Below, piece after piece: positions 51,116-59,240 of a DNA stretch of 64,000 nt (position 1 is the stretch's first letter; each line of letters starts with the position of its first letter). Made by a program: the position numbers and the translations under genes. This DNA comes from Chryseobacterium sp. PMSZPI. Its GTDB lineage: Bacteria; Bacteroidota; Bacteroidia; Flavobacteriales; Weeksellaceae. The notes beneath the pieces were generated by a model that saw nothing but the letters and a program-made list of their open reading frames with translations, was not told where the DNA came from and did no database searches. The stretch covers positions 62,001 to 126,000 of the forward strand of contig NZ_PIZV01000002.1 of assembly GCF_002835665.1 (NCBI RefSeq). Reading direction: 5' to 3'.

Positions 51116-51805
51116 CTAAAGATGTTTCAGAATTTCATCAATACTCTTGAGTTCCATAAAATTAGAATGTTCCAGATGAACATCATGCTGCTCATGGCTC
51201 CATATCACATGATAAGGGATATGCGCGGCAGAACCTCCGATTTCCAATACCGGTAAAATATCCGATTTTATTGAATTTCCAAGCATTAGAAAATTTTCAG
51301 CTTTGCAGTCGAGATGTTTCAATAGCTTTTGATAATCTTTCTCTTTCTTATCGCTCATAATTTCAATATGATGGAAATATTCCTGTAATCCCGAGTTTTT
51401 AAGTTTACGTTCCTGATCCAGTAAATCCCCTTTTGTGGCAACAACCAGCCTGTATTTTCCCTTTAAGCTTTCAAGGGTTTCGGTAACACCATCCAGAAGT
51501 TCGATAGGTTTTTGAAGGAGCTCCTGTCCAAGTTGGATCGCTTTGTTTACCAATGCAAATGAAGCGGTGTTATTAGATACTCTGCCGATGGTTTCAATCA
51601 TACAAAGCATAAATCCTTTTACTCCGTACCCGTACAAATGAAGATTTTGCATTTCTGTTTTAAATAATTCCTGAGATACAGAATGTTGAGGCAGGTAGTC
51701 TTCAAGCAATATACAGAACTCCTTTTCGGCTTCCTGAAAATAAGGTTCATTGATCCATAGGGTATCATCAGCATCAAAGGCAATCGTTGTGATATGATTA
51801 TTCAT
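51116..51805 (-). CDS. HAD family hydrolase (YjjG-like)
   Basis: A 229-residue cytosolic phosphatase-like protein. IAFDADDTLWINE gives motif I (DxDDT, as in YjjG-type nucleotidases and haloacid dehalogenases), VVATKGDLLDQERKL motif II (Thr) and the Lys, and FLMLGNSIKSDILPVLEIGGSAAHIP motif IV with GNS-x-x-x-D. A C1-type helical cap (about 20-95) sits between motifs I and II. It diverges from a Crp/Fnr regulator, with a palindrome between them. The longer frame to 51865 adds residues that do not belong to the fold, so ATG at 51805 (MNNHITTIAFD) is the start. Substrate unknown. Confidence 0.88.
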   Translation of the reverse strand: MNNHITTIAFDADDTLWINEPYFQEAEKEFCILLEDYLPQHSVSQELFKTEMQNLHLYGYGVKGFMLCMIETIGRVSNNTASFALVNKAIQLGQELLQKPIELLDGVTETLESLKGKYRLVVATKGDLLDQERKLKNSGLQEYFHHIEIMSDKKEKDYQKLLKHLDCKAENFLMLGNSIKSDILPVLEIGGSAAHIPYHVIWSHEQHDVHLEHSNFMELKSIDEILKHL

Positions 51806-51859
51806 TTTTGTTTTGTAATTTTCTGCTTCGAATTTCAATATAAAAAATAAAACAAGAAA

Positions 51860-51871
51860 GGACAATTGTCC
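51860..51871. promoter_or_regulatory. Perfect 12-base palindrome upstream of a Crp/Fnr gene
   Basis: GGACAATTGTCC lies 9 bases before the regulator's ATG and 54 bases from the divergent HAD gene start. Its position suits an autoregulatory operator, but it is unlike Crp (TGTGA-N6-TCACA) or Fnr (TTGAT-N4-ATCAA) sites. Confidence 0.4.
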
Positions 51872-51880
51872 CGAACGAAT

Positions 51881-52441
51881 ATGCTACGTACCAATCAATC
51901 GTTTTTACATTATCTTGAAGGACTTTATCATCAACAAAAAGGAGGTGATATCTTACTCCGGTATTTTTCTAAAGGAGAAACGTTACTCACTCAGGATGCA
52001 CCGTTATCCAAAGTGATGTTGATTAAAGAAGGTATTGTCAAATGTTATTTCACAGAGGAGAACGGGAAAGAATATATAGTCGAATTTTTAGGAAGTGGTG
52101 AAATCTTAGGAGAAGTGGAATTGATTAAAAATATTTCCTGTTTATGCGGTATTGAAGCTTTAACGGATGTTACAGCGTATATCATCAATCTGGCCTATTT
52201 TAATAATTTGATTAAAAATGATATTGCTTTAAATCATTTACTACTGAATTCTTTTGCAGAACGTATCATTAATACTTCAAGCAGAGCTTCTTATCAGCAG
52301 CTTTATACGGTAGAGCATACATTGGCGCAGCTACTTATCATGCAATCGAAGCAGAATATTCAGATTTCAAAAGAAGATATGGCTGCTTACCTGGGAATTA
52401 CAGTAAGAAGCTTGAATAGGATTTTAAAGAATATAAAGTAA
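51881..52441 (+). CDS. Crp/Fnr family transcriptional regulator (second in window)
   Basis: A 186-residue regulator with a cyclic-nucleotide-binding-like beta roll (FSKGETLLTQDAPLSKVMLIKEGIVKCYFTEENGKEYIVEFLGSGEILGEVELIK in part) and a C-terminal helix-turn-helix (ISKEDMAAYLGITVRSLNRILKNIK). GSGEILGEVELI corresponds to the phosphate-binding cassette of cAMP receptors but lacks its Arg, so cAMP binding is doubtful. The family also includes YeiL-like regulators. The frame may be read from a TTG at 51866 that lies in a palindrome; ATG 51881 is preferred. It diverges from the HAD gene. Confidence 0.9.
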   Translation: MLRTNQSFLHYLEGLYHQQKGGDILLRYFSKGETLLTQDAPLSKVMLIKEGIVKCYFTEENGKEYIVEFLGSGEILGEVELIKNISCLCGIEALTDVTAYIINLAYFNNLIKNDIALNHLLLNSFAERIINTSSRASYQQLYTVEHTLAQLLIMQSKQNIQISKEDMAAYLGITVRSLNRILKNIK

Positions 52442-52691
52442 GCCATTTAAAAATGAGTTTCAATTTTTGCCATAAATACACTAATAAAATAAATTTGTGT
52501 ATTTATGGCAATTAAAAATTCTCTCGCAGATCTCACAGATTTCGCAGATTTTTATCAATATCAATGGAAATCTTAGATTTTAAAAATTTATTTATTAAAT
52601 AATCATTTCGTTTTTTACGGGGGTGTTGTTTAATTTAATATTAAAATTTAATAAACTGACTGATATTTTGTGGGGTGTTTTTATAATTTAT
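52442..52691. other. Gap with a CGCAGAT repeat string
   Basis: About 250 bases. CTCTCGCAGATCTCACAGAT with TTCGCAGATTTTT (about 52521-52553) resembles strings at 34.36, 37.4 and 53.27 kb (TCTCGCGGATAAAGCTGATT, CACAGATTGTGCAGATTTTT, CTCTCGCTGATTTAATAGAT). No gene seen. Confidence 0.45.
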
Positions 52692-52699
52692 TATTTTTG
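52692..52699 (+). promoter_or_regulatory. -7 promoter element of the GNAT gene
   Basis: TATTTTTG, a perfect TAnnTTTG; TTTG at 52667-52670 lies 21 bases upstream, near the expected -33 place. It supports the start at 52724. Confidence 0.62.
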
Positions 52700-52723
52700 T
52701 ATTTGAAAATTGAATGTAAATTA

Positions 52724-53227
52724 ATGGAAGAAATAAAATTCAGAAATGCCAACCAGACTGATTTGAACAAAATTGTAGAAATATACAATTCAACCATTGC
52801 TTCAAGAATGGTAACTGCTGACGTAGAAGAAGTTAGTGTTGAAAGCAAACAGAAATGGTTCGAAGAGCATAATCCTGAAACAAGACCGCTTTTGATGGTG
52901 GAAGACACTTACGGGCAGATCGTAGGATGGGTAAGTTTCAGTTCTTTCCATGAAAGACCGGCTTACAGTGGAACGGTGGAAGTCAGTATTTATCTGGATG
53001 AAAGCTGCAGAGGAAAAGGATATGGTAAAACAATTTTACAATATTGTATTGATAATGCCGGGAAGTTTGGAGTGAATAATCTGGTAGCGCTTATTTTTCT
53101 TCATAATGAGCCAAGTATTAAGTTATTCAGACACTTTGGGTTTGAAGATTGGGGAACGCTTCCGGATGTTGCGATCTTAGATGGAGTTGAAAGGAGTTTG
53201 AAAATTTTAGGGAAAAGAATCAAATAA
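52724..53227 (+). CDS. GNAT family N-acetyltransferase (phosphinothricin acetyltransferase-like)
   Basis: A 167-residue cytosolic acetyltransferase. IKFRNANQTDLNKIVEIYNSTIASRMVTADVEEVSVESKQKWF opens as in the PAT/MnaT group, which acetylates the amino group of phosphinothricin, methionine sulfone or sulfoximine. The acetyl-CoA site is EVSIYLDESCRGKGYGKTILQ (R-G-x-G-x-G), then FLHNEPSIKLFRHFGFEDWGTLPDVA. An in-frame TTG start at 52670 would add a hydrophobic tail across the promoter and is rejected. The natural substrate is unknown. The stop codon TAA lies in an AAAAT microsatellite. Confidence 0.9.
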   Translation: MEEIKFRNANQTDLNKIVEIYNSTIASRMVTADVEEVSVESKQKWFEEHNPETRPLLMVEDTYGQIVGWVSFSSFHERPAYSGTVEVSIYLDESCRGKGYGKTILQYCIDNAGKFGVNNLVALIFLHNEPSIKLFRHFGFEDWGTLPDVAILDGVERSLKILGKRIK

Positions 53228-53249
53228 AATAAAATAAAATAAAATAAAA
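53222..53249 (+). repeat. AAAAT pentanucleotide microsatellite over a stop codon
   Basis: Five AAAAT-type units run from the last codon of the GNAT gene. The TAA stop (53225-53227) is the first T of the series, so changes in repeat number would leave the protein end intact. Confidence 0.7.
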
Positions 53250-53815
53250 GATTACGAGATACCCTTTTCTCTTAAATATCTCTCGCTGATTTAATAGATT
53301 AGGCTAATATTAGGGCAAAACCTTTGAGGTCTTCGTACTTACTTTTTTAAGAATTATTTTGTAAAATCAGTGAGAAAGGGTTTCAATAGAAATGGATTTC
53401 AACTCGTTTTCATAAAACACCACCCCCATTGGGTTTTAGTCAAAATCAAAACTTAAAATTTCCGCGATAAACTTATCCTCACACTTTGTCATCCCGTAGG
53501 AATCCAGGTAGCATTATCGACACTTTGATCTTTCAAATTAAATATAAATTTTGTGTATATTGTTCTTTATCCATTTAGATCCTTTCAGGATGACAGCTAT
53601 CTGGCTATATCAATAAATACTCATGAAAATAATAAATGGAATCGGTTTTATAATTATAAACGGTAAATAATAATAGCTACATCAACATTCAATAGGAATG
53701 GACTTTAGTCCATTTATCAAAAGATTAAATTCAGATTGGCTTTAGCCAAAACCTAAAATAAAATTTATAGTAAAAACCGGACAATTTCCTTGAGTTATGA
53801 AATTAGAATATTAAA
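53250..53815. repeat. Long intergenic region made of dispersed repeats
   Basis: Contains TTGTCATCCCGTAGGAATCC (53486-53505) and TAGATCCTTTCAGGATGACA (53576-53595), inverse to each other, and a 69-base element (53688-53756: ATTCAATAGGAATGGACTTT ... TTTAGCCAAAACCT) homologous to 34740-34810. CTCTCGCTGATTTAATAGAT (53281) belongs to another short family. No gene is seen in 566 bases. Confidence 0.65.
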
Positions 53816-53844
53816 AAAGGTTGTTTCAATTTGAAACAACCTTT
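53816..53844 (-). terminator. Intrinsic terminator of the MATE gene
   Basis: Near-perfect palindrome AAAGGTTGTTTCAA-T-TTGAAACAACCTTT; the minus strand continues into TTTTTT. Confidence 0.87.
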
Positions 53845-53851
53845 CTCGTTT

Positions 53852-55213
53852 TTATGCATTCTGCTTAATTCGCTTAGCAGACATATTCAGAAATCGTTTG
53901 ACAAGGAAAACAGCAGATACTGTCAGTCCCAGCCCCAAGGCAATCCACATTCCAAACGCTCCCATTCCTAATGTTACACAGAAAAAATATCCTAAAGGAA
54001 TAGTAATTACCCAGTAGGCAATAAAAGTGTAAATAGACGGTATTTTAACGTCCTGTAGACCTCTCAACATTCCCAGAGCAGTTACCTGGATTCCATCAGA
54101 AAGCTGGAATAACGCTGCAATAATCATCAGTTTTGAGGCCAGAGTAATCACTTCTATTTCTTCTTTTTTTGTGAAGAAAGTTGGCAGTATATTTCTACCC
54201 AAAATAAATACCAGTCCACAAATACACATGAAGATAAATGCTATTTTTAAATTGTTGATTCCTACTTTTCTGAGTTCAACAAAGTTTTGCTCACCCAATT
54301 TTCTTCCGATCATTACAGTAGACGCTACACTGAACCCAACACACAAGTTGAAAGTAAATGAAGCCATACTTAATGCGATTTGGTGAGACGCAATATCGTG
54401 AGCAGAAATCAGTCCGCAGATAAATGCTGCCCCTGCAAAAGCCGTTACTTCAAAAAACATTTGTAAAGCGGTAGGTAGTCCCAATCTTACCATTTTATCG
54501 AACATTTTCTTTGAGAAAACCTGAATCTTCAATGAAAAGTCTTTGATATAACGTCTGGTTCTTTCTTCTTTAAGCAATACAAAATAAAGGAAAACTACCA
54601 TGAATATTCTGGAAATCAGGGTTGCTAAAGCAGATCCTTTTACTCCCATAGGAGGAATTCCCCAAAGTCCTTTAATAAATACATAGTTTAAGGCTATATT
54701 GATGATATTGGCAATAATCGTAGCCTTAGTTACTCCAATGGTGTAAGATAATCCTTCCGAAACCTCACGAAGTGTCTGAAAAGCCATAAACGGTATCATA
54801 CTGACTACCATGATGCTTAAAAAGCTTACCGTATCCGGAATAATCTTAGCCGGCTGCCCGGAATGATAGAGCAGAGGCATTCCCAAAAGTAAAATAACCA
54901 TAAGAAGAACTCCCACTGTCATATTGATGACAAAGCCATGACTGAAGACTGAGTTAATAGTCGCATGATCTTGTTTTGAGTGGGCTTCCGAAACCAAAGG
55001 AGGTATCGCAAATGAAAACCCCAATGCTAACACGAAGATTGAGAAAAACACGGCATTACCTAATGAAACGGATGCTAAAGCATCAGCACCCAGAAGTTTT
55101 CCGACAATAATATTATCGAATAAATTTACTGAAACTTGCCCCACCTGGGTTAACATCACAGGTAGAGCCAAAGTCAGGCATTCTTTTGTATACTGTTTGT
55201 TTAAAAAATTCAT
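53852..55213 (-). CDS. MATE family efflux transporter
   Basis: A 453-residue inner-membrane protein with 12 hydrophobic segments in two six-helix halves. Halves begin with LALPVMLTQVGQVSVNLFDNIIVGKLLGADALASVSLG and RLGLPTALQMFFEVTAFAGAAFICGLISAHDIASHQIALSM, the usual MATE starts, and QTLREVSEGLSYTIGVTK and GMLRGLQDVKIPSIYTF are matching conserved loops. It is the NorM-like branch, exporting cationic drugs or metabolites with Na+ or H+. No regulator is directly linked, though the sigma-54 regulator gene is just upstream with a terminator between. Substrate unknown. Confidence 0.93.
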   Translation of the reverse strand: MNFLNKQYTKECLTLALPVMLTQVGQVSVNLFDNIIVGKLLGADALASVSLGNAVFFSIFVLALGFSFAIPPLVSEAHSKQDHATINSVFSHGFVINMTVGVLLMVILLLGMPLLYHSGQPAKIIPDTVSFLSIMVVSMIPFMAFQTLREVSEGLSYTIGVTKATIIANIINIALNYVFIKGLWGIPPMGVKGSALATLISRIFMVVFLYFVLLKEERTRRYIKDFSLKIQVFSKKMFDKMVRLGLPTALQMFFEVTAFAGAAFICGLISAHDIASHQIALSMASFTFNLCVGFSVASTVMIGRKLGEQNFVELRKVGINNLKIAFIFMCICGLVFILGRNILPTFFTKKEEIEVITLASKLMIIAALFQLSDGIQVTALGMLRGLQDVKIPSIYTFIAYWVITIPLGYFFCVTLGMGAFGMWIALGLGLTVSAVFLVKRFLNMSAKRIKQNA

Positions 55214-55257
55214 AATATTTTAAGATTCATATAGTTTATAATTCAAAATAGATCAAA

Positions 55258-55289
55258 AAAAAATTTGCAGTGGGTACTGCAAATTTTTT
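55258..55289 (-). terminator. Intrinsic terminator of the sigma-54 response regulator gene
   Basis: Stem AAAAAATTTGCAGT / ACTGCAAATTTTTT with a GGGT loop (55258-55271 and 55276-55289); the T-rich arm serves as the U-tract. Confidence 0.85.
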
Positions 55290-55313
55290 ATAGTATTGTC
55301 AATAATAGCTTTA

Positions 55314-56498
55314 TTATTTCCTTACAAAACTTGCAACGTCACTTTCAGAAACAGAATTTCCACCAAGAATGATCAATCTTTCCACAACATTCCTTAATTC
55401 TCTGATATTTCCGGTCCATGAAAGTGCTTTTAAAGCATCAATAGCTTTATCGTCAAACTTTTTCACAGCGGTACCGTGTTCATCGGCAATCATTCCGGAA
55501 AAATGTTCAACTAACAACTTAATATCATCTTTTCTGTCATCCAATGGCGGAACATAGATTTCAATAACAGAAAGTCTGTGATAAAGGTCTTCTCTGAACT
55601 TTCCTTCTTCAATTTCTTTCTGCATATTTTTATTGGTTGCCGCAATAACTCTTACGTCAACTTTTATTTCTTTATCGCTTCCTACAGGAGAAACCTTGCT
55701 TTCCTGAAGTGCTCTTAGTACTTTAGCCTGAGCGATAAGGCTCATATCACCAATCTCATCCAGAAAGATCGTTCCTCCGTTAGCCTGTTCAAATTTTCCT
55801 TGCTTGTCCTTGATAGCTCCGGTAAAAGATCCTTTTACGTGCCCGAAAAGTTCAGATTCAATAAGTTCAGATGGAATAGCGGCACAGTTTACTTCTACCA
55901 TTGGGCCTCTTGCACGTTCACTTTGATTGTGAATGGCATGAGCTACCAATTCCTTTCCGGCACCATTAGGACCTGTAATCAAAACTCTTGCATCAGAAAC
56001 AGCTACCTTTTCGATCATATCCTGAATTTTCTGTAATGCAGGAGAAGTACCAATCATTTGGTATTTTTTATTGACCTTTTTCTTTAGGGTTTTGTTTTCA
56101 GTCTGAAGATTTTTGTTTTCTTTCTTTAATGTTTCTTTAGCCAAAGCATTTTTCACACTGGTGATCAGTCTGTTGATATCAATTGGCTTGGAAATAAAAT
56201 CATATGCACCCTCTTTCAAGCAGGAAACGGCAGAATCTATGTCTGCGTGACCGGAGATCATAATAAAAGTAGTTTCAGGTTTCAATGCAAGACTTTGCTT
56301 TAAAAGCTCAGTTCCTGAAAGTTTAGGCATTTTAATATCAGAAATCACCAATGCGAAATCTTCTTTTTCTACCTGTTTGTAACCTTCCAGGCCGTCTTCG
56401 GCGATTACAAATTCATAATCTGTGAGTTCATCAGAAAGAATACTGTGAAGTACTCCAGAGATTGCTTTTTCGTCTTCTACTATAAGGATTTTTTGCAT
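55314..56498 (-). CDS. Sigma-54-type response regulator without a DNA-binding domain
   Basis: A 394-residue regulator. Residues 1-120 are a receiver domain with phospho-acceptor Asp54 (LVISDIKMPKLSG). A coiled linker (KKENKNLQTENKTLKKKVNKK) leads to an AAA+ domain of the NtrC type: Walker A as GPNGAGKE, the sigma-54 loop as GSFTGA (GAFTGA in most), Walker B as GGTIFLDEIGDM, and WTGNIRELRNVVERLIIL. The chain ends 20 residues later at SDVASFVRK, where NtrC proteins go on to a Fis-type helix-turn-helix, so it has no DNA-binding domain. It must act from solution or be recruited. The partner kinase is not in view. Confidence 0.93.
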   Translation of the reverse strand: MQKILIVEDEKAISGVLHSILSDELTDYEFVIAEDGLEGYKQVEKEDFALVISDIKMPKLSGTELLKQSLALKPETTFIMISGHADIDSAVSCLKEGAYDFISKPIDINRLITSVKNALAKETLKKENKNLQTENKTLKKKVNKKYQMIGTSPALQKIQDMIEKVAVSDARVLITGPNGAGKELVAHAIHNQSERARGPMVEVNCAAIPSELIESELFGHVKGSFTGAIKDKQGKFEQANGGTIFLDEIGDMSLIAQAKVLRALQESKVSPVGSDKEIKVDVRVIAATNKNMQKEIEEGKFREDLYHRLSVIEIYVPPLDDRKDDIKLLVEHFSGMIADEHGTAVKKFDDKAIDALKALSWTGNIRELRNVVERLIILGGNSVSESDVASFVRK

Positions 56499-56503
56499 AG
56501 TTG

Positions 56504-56511
56504 CAAATTTA
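56504..56511 (-). promoter_or_regulatory. -7-like element directly before the response regulator
   Basis: Minus strand TAAATTTG, a perfect TAnnTTTG, ends only 5 bases before the ATG at 56498. If used, the mRNA would be almost leaderless. The gene may instead be read from the PLP-protein gene 56 bases upstream. Confidence 0.35.
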
Positions 56512-56554
56512 AATTTTTTGTTTCAATTATTAGCAAAAACCATACCTAAATATT

Positions 56555-57214
56555 CTATTTTGAGTAGTCTCTTCTCCCAAAAATTGCGGATCCAACTCTC
56601 ACGGAATTAGCGCCACACTCAATAGCTAATGGGAAATCATCACTCATTCCCATTGATAAGGTTTTTATCGTTTTAAGTTGATTTAATTCATCAAAAAGAC
56701 CTTTTAATGTTAAAAATTCTTTTTTGACTTGTTCTTCATCATCTGTAAAAGTGGCCATTCCCATTAAACCGGTGATTTCAACATTGGGAAACTTTCCTTC
56801 TCTATACTCCTGAAACAGATTTTTAGCTTCCGAAATTTCAAGACCAAACTTAGTATCTTCTGCTGCAATCTTTACTTGTAGCAAAACCTTAATTGTCCTG
56901 TTGTTTTTGCCTGCTTCCTTGTTGATGTCTGCCAATAATTTTTCGGAATCTACACTTTGGATCGTGTCTATAAAAGGAGCGATATATTTGACTTTGTTGG
57001 TTTGTAAATGCCCGATCAAATGCCATTGGATATCCTGAGGAAGGATAGGGGATTTCTCCATCAATTCCTGCACCTTATTTTCTCCAAATACTTTTTGTCC
57101 TAAATCATAGACTTCCTGTATTGCCGGAGCCGGATGTGTCTTTGAAACGGCTACGAGCTGTACTCCTTCAGGAAGTTGATTCTTTATAGATTGATAATTT
57201 TCTTGAATGCTCAT
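56555..57214 (-). CDS. yggS: YggS/PLPBP family pyridoxal phosphate homeostasis protein
   Basis: A 219-residue cytosolic PLP-binding protein. The PLP lysine is Lys25 in LVAVSKTHPAPAIQEVYDLGQKVFGENKVQEL; QWHLIGHLQTNKVKYIAPFIDTIQSVDS and KFGLEISEAKNLF follow as in all members, and LSMGMSDDFPLAIECGANSVRVGSAIFGRR holds the phosphate loop. It has no enzymatic reaction of its own known; it keeps free PLP and amino acid pools in balance. It lies just upstream of the response regulator gene on the same strand, which suggests a shared transcript but no functional tie. Confidence 0.95.
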   Translation of the reverse strand: MSIQENYQSIKNQLPEGVQLVAVSKTHPAPAIQEVYDLGQKVFGENKVQELMEKSPILPQDIQWHLIGHLQTNKVKYIAPFIDTIQSVDSEKLLADINKEAGKNNRTIKVLLQVKIAAEDTKFGLEISEAKNLFQEYREGKFPNVEITGLMGMATFTDDEEQVKKEFLTLKGLFDELNQLKTIKTLSMGMSDDFPLAIECGANSVRVGSAIFGRRDYSK

Positions 57215-57330
57215 AAATGCAAATTTCCGAAATTTAGTTTAAGGTTCAAAGTTTAAAATTTAAAGTTATTGAAATAGAAATTTTAATCTTTTACACCCAG
57301 TCCTTATTTTCTTTATCTTATATTCCTGAA

Positions 57331-58191
57331 TTAATTCAGCACCTCATTGATTTTCGGATATTGAGAAATCTTCTTAAAAACAAACTTATTGCTTTTCTGC
57401 AGTTTCTCTATAAACAAGTCCAATTCGTTGATAGAGTCTGCATCCCTAAGATATTGGTCGTGAGTAAGAAAGACAAGGTGTCTTGAAGTTTTCTCAAGAT
57501 CATTTAAAAAGATACTATCCACTTTTTTCAACATGAGTTCATGACTTCCTTTTAAAGTCATTTTGTGAGTAGGGCGCCATTCCAGATCCCAGCCGATCAC
57601 TTTATATCCTGCATTTTTAAGACCATTTGCTGCAGCTGTGGAACTCTTAATATCGGTTATGTTAATATTGTTAAGTCTCCAGATATTTCTGCCTGGAGTT
57701 CTGGCGATCTTATCAGTAAGTTTCAGGCTGTCTTTTGCAACATCAAAATCACGTACCACAGCATCTGCATTTTTATAAAAATCTGTGTATTTATTGTGAG
57801 CATGAGTGAAGCTATGATTGGCCAATTCAATTAAAGGATTTTGTTTCAGAAGCTCTAAGTCGTCTTTTTGTTTTTTACTTCCATAGGCATGCTTACCTAC
57901 TAAAAAAGCTGTTGCGCATACATTCCTTTTGTCTAAGATTTTTAAAAGATTTTCCGTACCCTGGTTAGGGCCATCATCAAAAGTAAGGTAGATCACTCTT
58001 TTATCCGTGTCTACGCTTTCATCGTCCATCTTGGGGACTCTTTCTGCGGCAGGATGTTCTTGTGAACTGAGTTTATCGTTCACTTCATTCTTGAAATTAC
58101 AGCTGTTCAATAAAACTGAGGTTGCACTCACCAATGCAAACATCCCGAGAAAAGTCTTATTTTGTGACTTTCCCGCAAAAATTTTTCTCAT
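57331..58191 (-). CDS. Polysaccharide deacetylase family lipoprotein (NodB homology)
   Basis: A 286-residue lipoprotein with a lipobox-type Cys at residue 31 (LLNSCNFKNEV). The NodB domain starts with VIYLTFDDGPNQGTENLLKIL, which holds the catalytic base and metal Asp (TFDDG), and the second metal motif is HSFTHAHN (H-S-F-T-H). GWDLEWRP and HLVFLTHDQYL correspond to motifs 3-5. It removes acetyl groups from an envelope or extracellular glycan such as peptidoglycan or chitin-like polymer; which one is not shown. It is transcribed leftward, alone. The region between signal and domain (KLSSQEHPAAERVPKMDDES) is a short linker. Confidence 0.92.
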   Translation of the reverse strand: MRKIFAGKSQNKTFLGMFALVSATSVLLNSCNFKNEVNDKLSSQEHPAAERVPKMDDESVDTDKRVIYLTFDDGPNQGTENLLKILDKRNVCATAFLVGKHAYGSKKQKDDLELLKQNPLIELANHSFTHAHNKYTDFYKNADAVVRDFDVAKDSLKLTDKIARTPGRNIWRLNNINITDIKSSTAAANGLKNAGYKVIGWDLEWRPTHKMTLKGSHELMLKKVDSIFLNDLEKTSRHLVFLTHDQYLRDADSINELDLFIEKLQKSNKFVFKKISQYPKINEVLN

Positions 58192-58504
58192 AAAGATAAG
58201 GGGAATTTAATTTGTTAAAAACCGTTAAAAATATCAATTGAATGTTAACAAATTACATGCCATGTTTTAATATGTTTTTTGTTTTTAAGATTATTTTAAG
58301 AAGTTTATTTTAAAGCTATTTTTTGTGTATGATTGGATTGTGGTGTTATGTTTTTGTTTTCTGTAATTTTTAACATTTATAAATGTGAAAACGATAGTTT
58401 TTCTCTATTCTCTTTGAGATTGGGATATTCTTCCTTTAATTGGGAATTATTTTATTTTTAACAAATTAAAAAAAATGCTGAACTTGAAATTGGAAATAGT
58501 GCTG
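58192..58504. other. AT-rich intergenic region
   Basis: 313 bases. The plus strand is strongly T- and G-rich (TTTTTTGTTTTTAAG, GTATGATTGGATTGTGGTG). No hairpin, gene or full promoter was recognised. Confidence 0.4.
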
Positions 58505-59233
58505 CTATTTTAATATTTTCTTTAAATACATTGCGTTTTTAATGGCAGCGATTCCCCAGGTATTATTAAAAAAGATAAAACTGGTCCTTTGGGCGCTCTT
58601 AATTTTTTCAGCAAGTTGATCTAAAAAGTCCGGATTGTATTCTGACTTGTAAAGAACAGGCTTACCATGTAGTCTGTAATAAAGTATTTGAGGATGATTG
58701 ATGATCATATCTTCCGGAAGGTCGCCGGGAAAGTTTACTCCTGAAAAAACAATATTTAAATCTTCCAATATTTTAAAAATTTCTTTTTGCCACCATGATT
58801 CGTGGCGGAATTCTATAACATTAAGAAAATTGAAATCTAAATTTTGGGTAATCAGTTTTAAGTTTTCCGGAGTGTTTTTAAAAGAAAGGGGAAGCTGGTA
58901 TAAAAAACCTGAAAGTTTATGTTGAAGATGATTTTGAATGTGCTGACAAAATAGGCTAATGTCTTCTTTAGAATCTGTAAGACGTTTTTGGTGGGTAATG
59001 GCTTTTGGTATTTTAATGAAAAACCTGAAAGAATCGGGAGTTTCATCATGCCATTTTGAAAGTGTTCTAGCGGTAGGAATTCTATAAAATGTAGAATTGA
59101 TTTCTACAGCATTGAAGGTATCAGCGTATAGAGAAAGAAAATCTTTACTTTGGGCATTCTCAGGATATAAAGACCCTTTCCAGTCATTATTGTAAAATCC
59201 CGAACATCCTATGTAAAGATTTTCTTTTTTCAT
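58505..59233 (-). CDS. DUF72 family protein (YecE-like)
   Basis: A 242-residue cytosolic TIM-barrel-like protein. IGCSGFYNNDWKGSLYPENAQSKDFLSLYADTFNAVEINSTFYRIP, RFFIKIPKAITH, FLYQLPLSFKNTPENL, VIEFRHESWW and YYRLHGKP are all hallmarks of DUF72. Members have no proven general function; some are linked to purine or redox metabolism and metal chemistry. It begins 7 bases after the stop of the copper ATPase gene, so it is cotranscribed with it, which suggests at most a supporting part in metal stress. No catalytic residues can be named with confidence. Confidence 0.9.
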   Translation of the reverse strand: MKKENLYIGCSGFYNNDWKGSLYPENAQSKDFLSLYADTFNAVEINSTFYRIPTARTLSKWHDETPDSFRFFIKIPKAITHQKRLTDSKEDISLFCQHIQNHLQHKLSGFLYQLPLSFKNTPENLKLITQNLDFNFLNVIEFRHESWWQKEIFKILEDLNIVFSGVNFPGDLPEDMIINHPQILYYRLHGKPVLYKSEYNPDFLDQLAEKIKSAQRTSFIFFNNTWGIAAIKNAMYLKKILK

Positions 59234-59240
59234 ATTGCTA

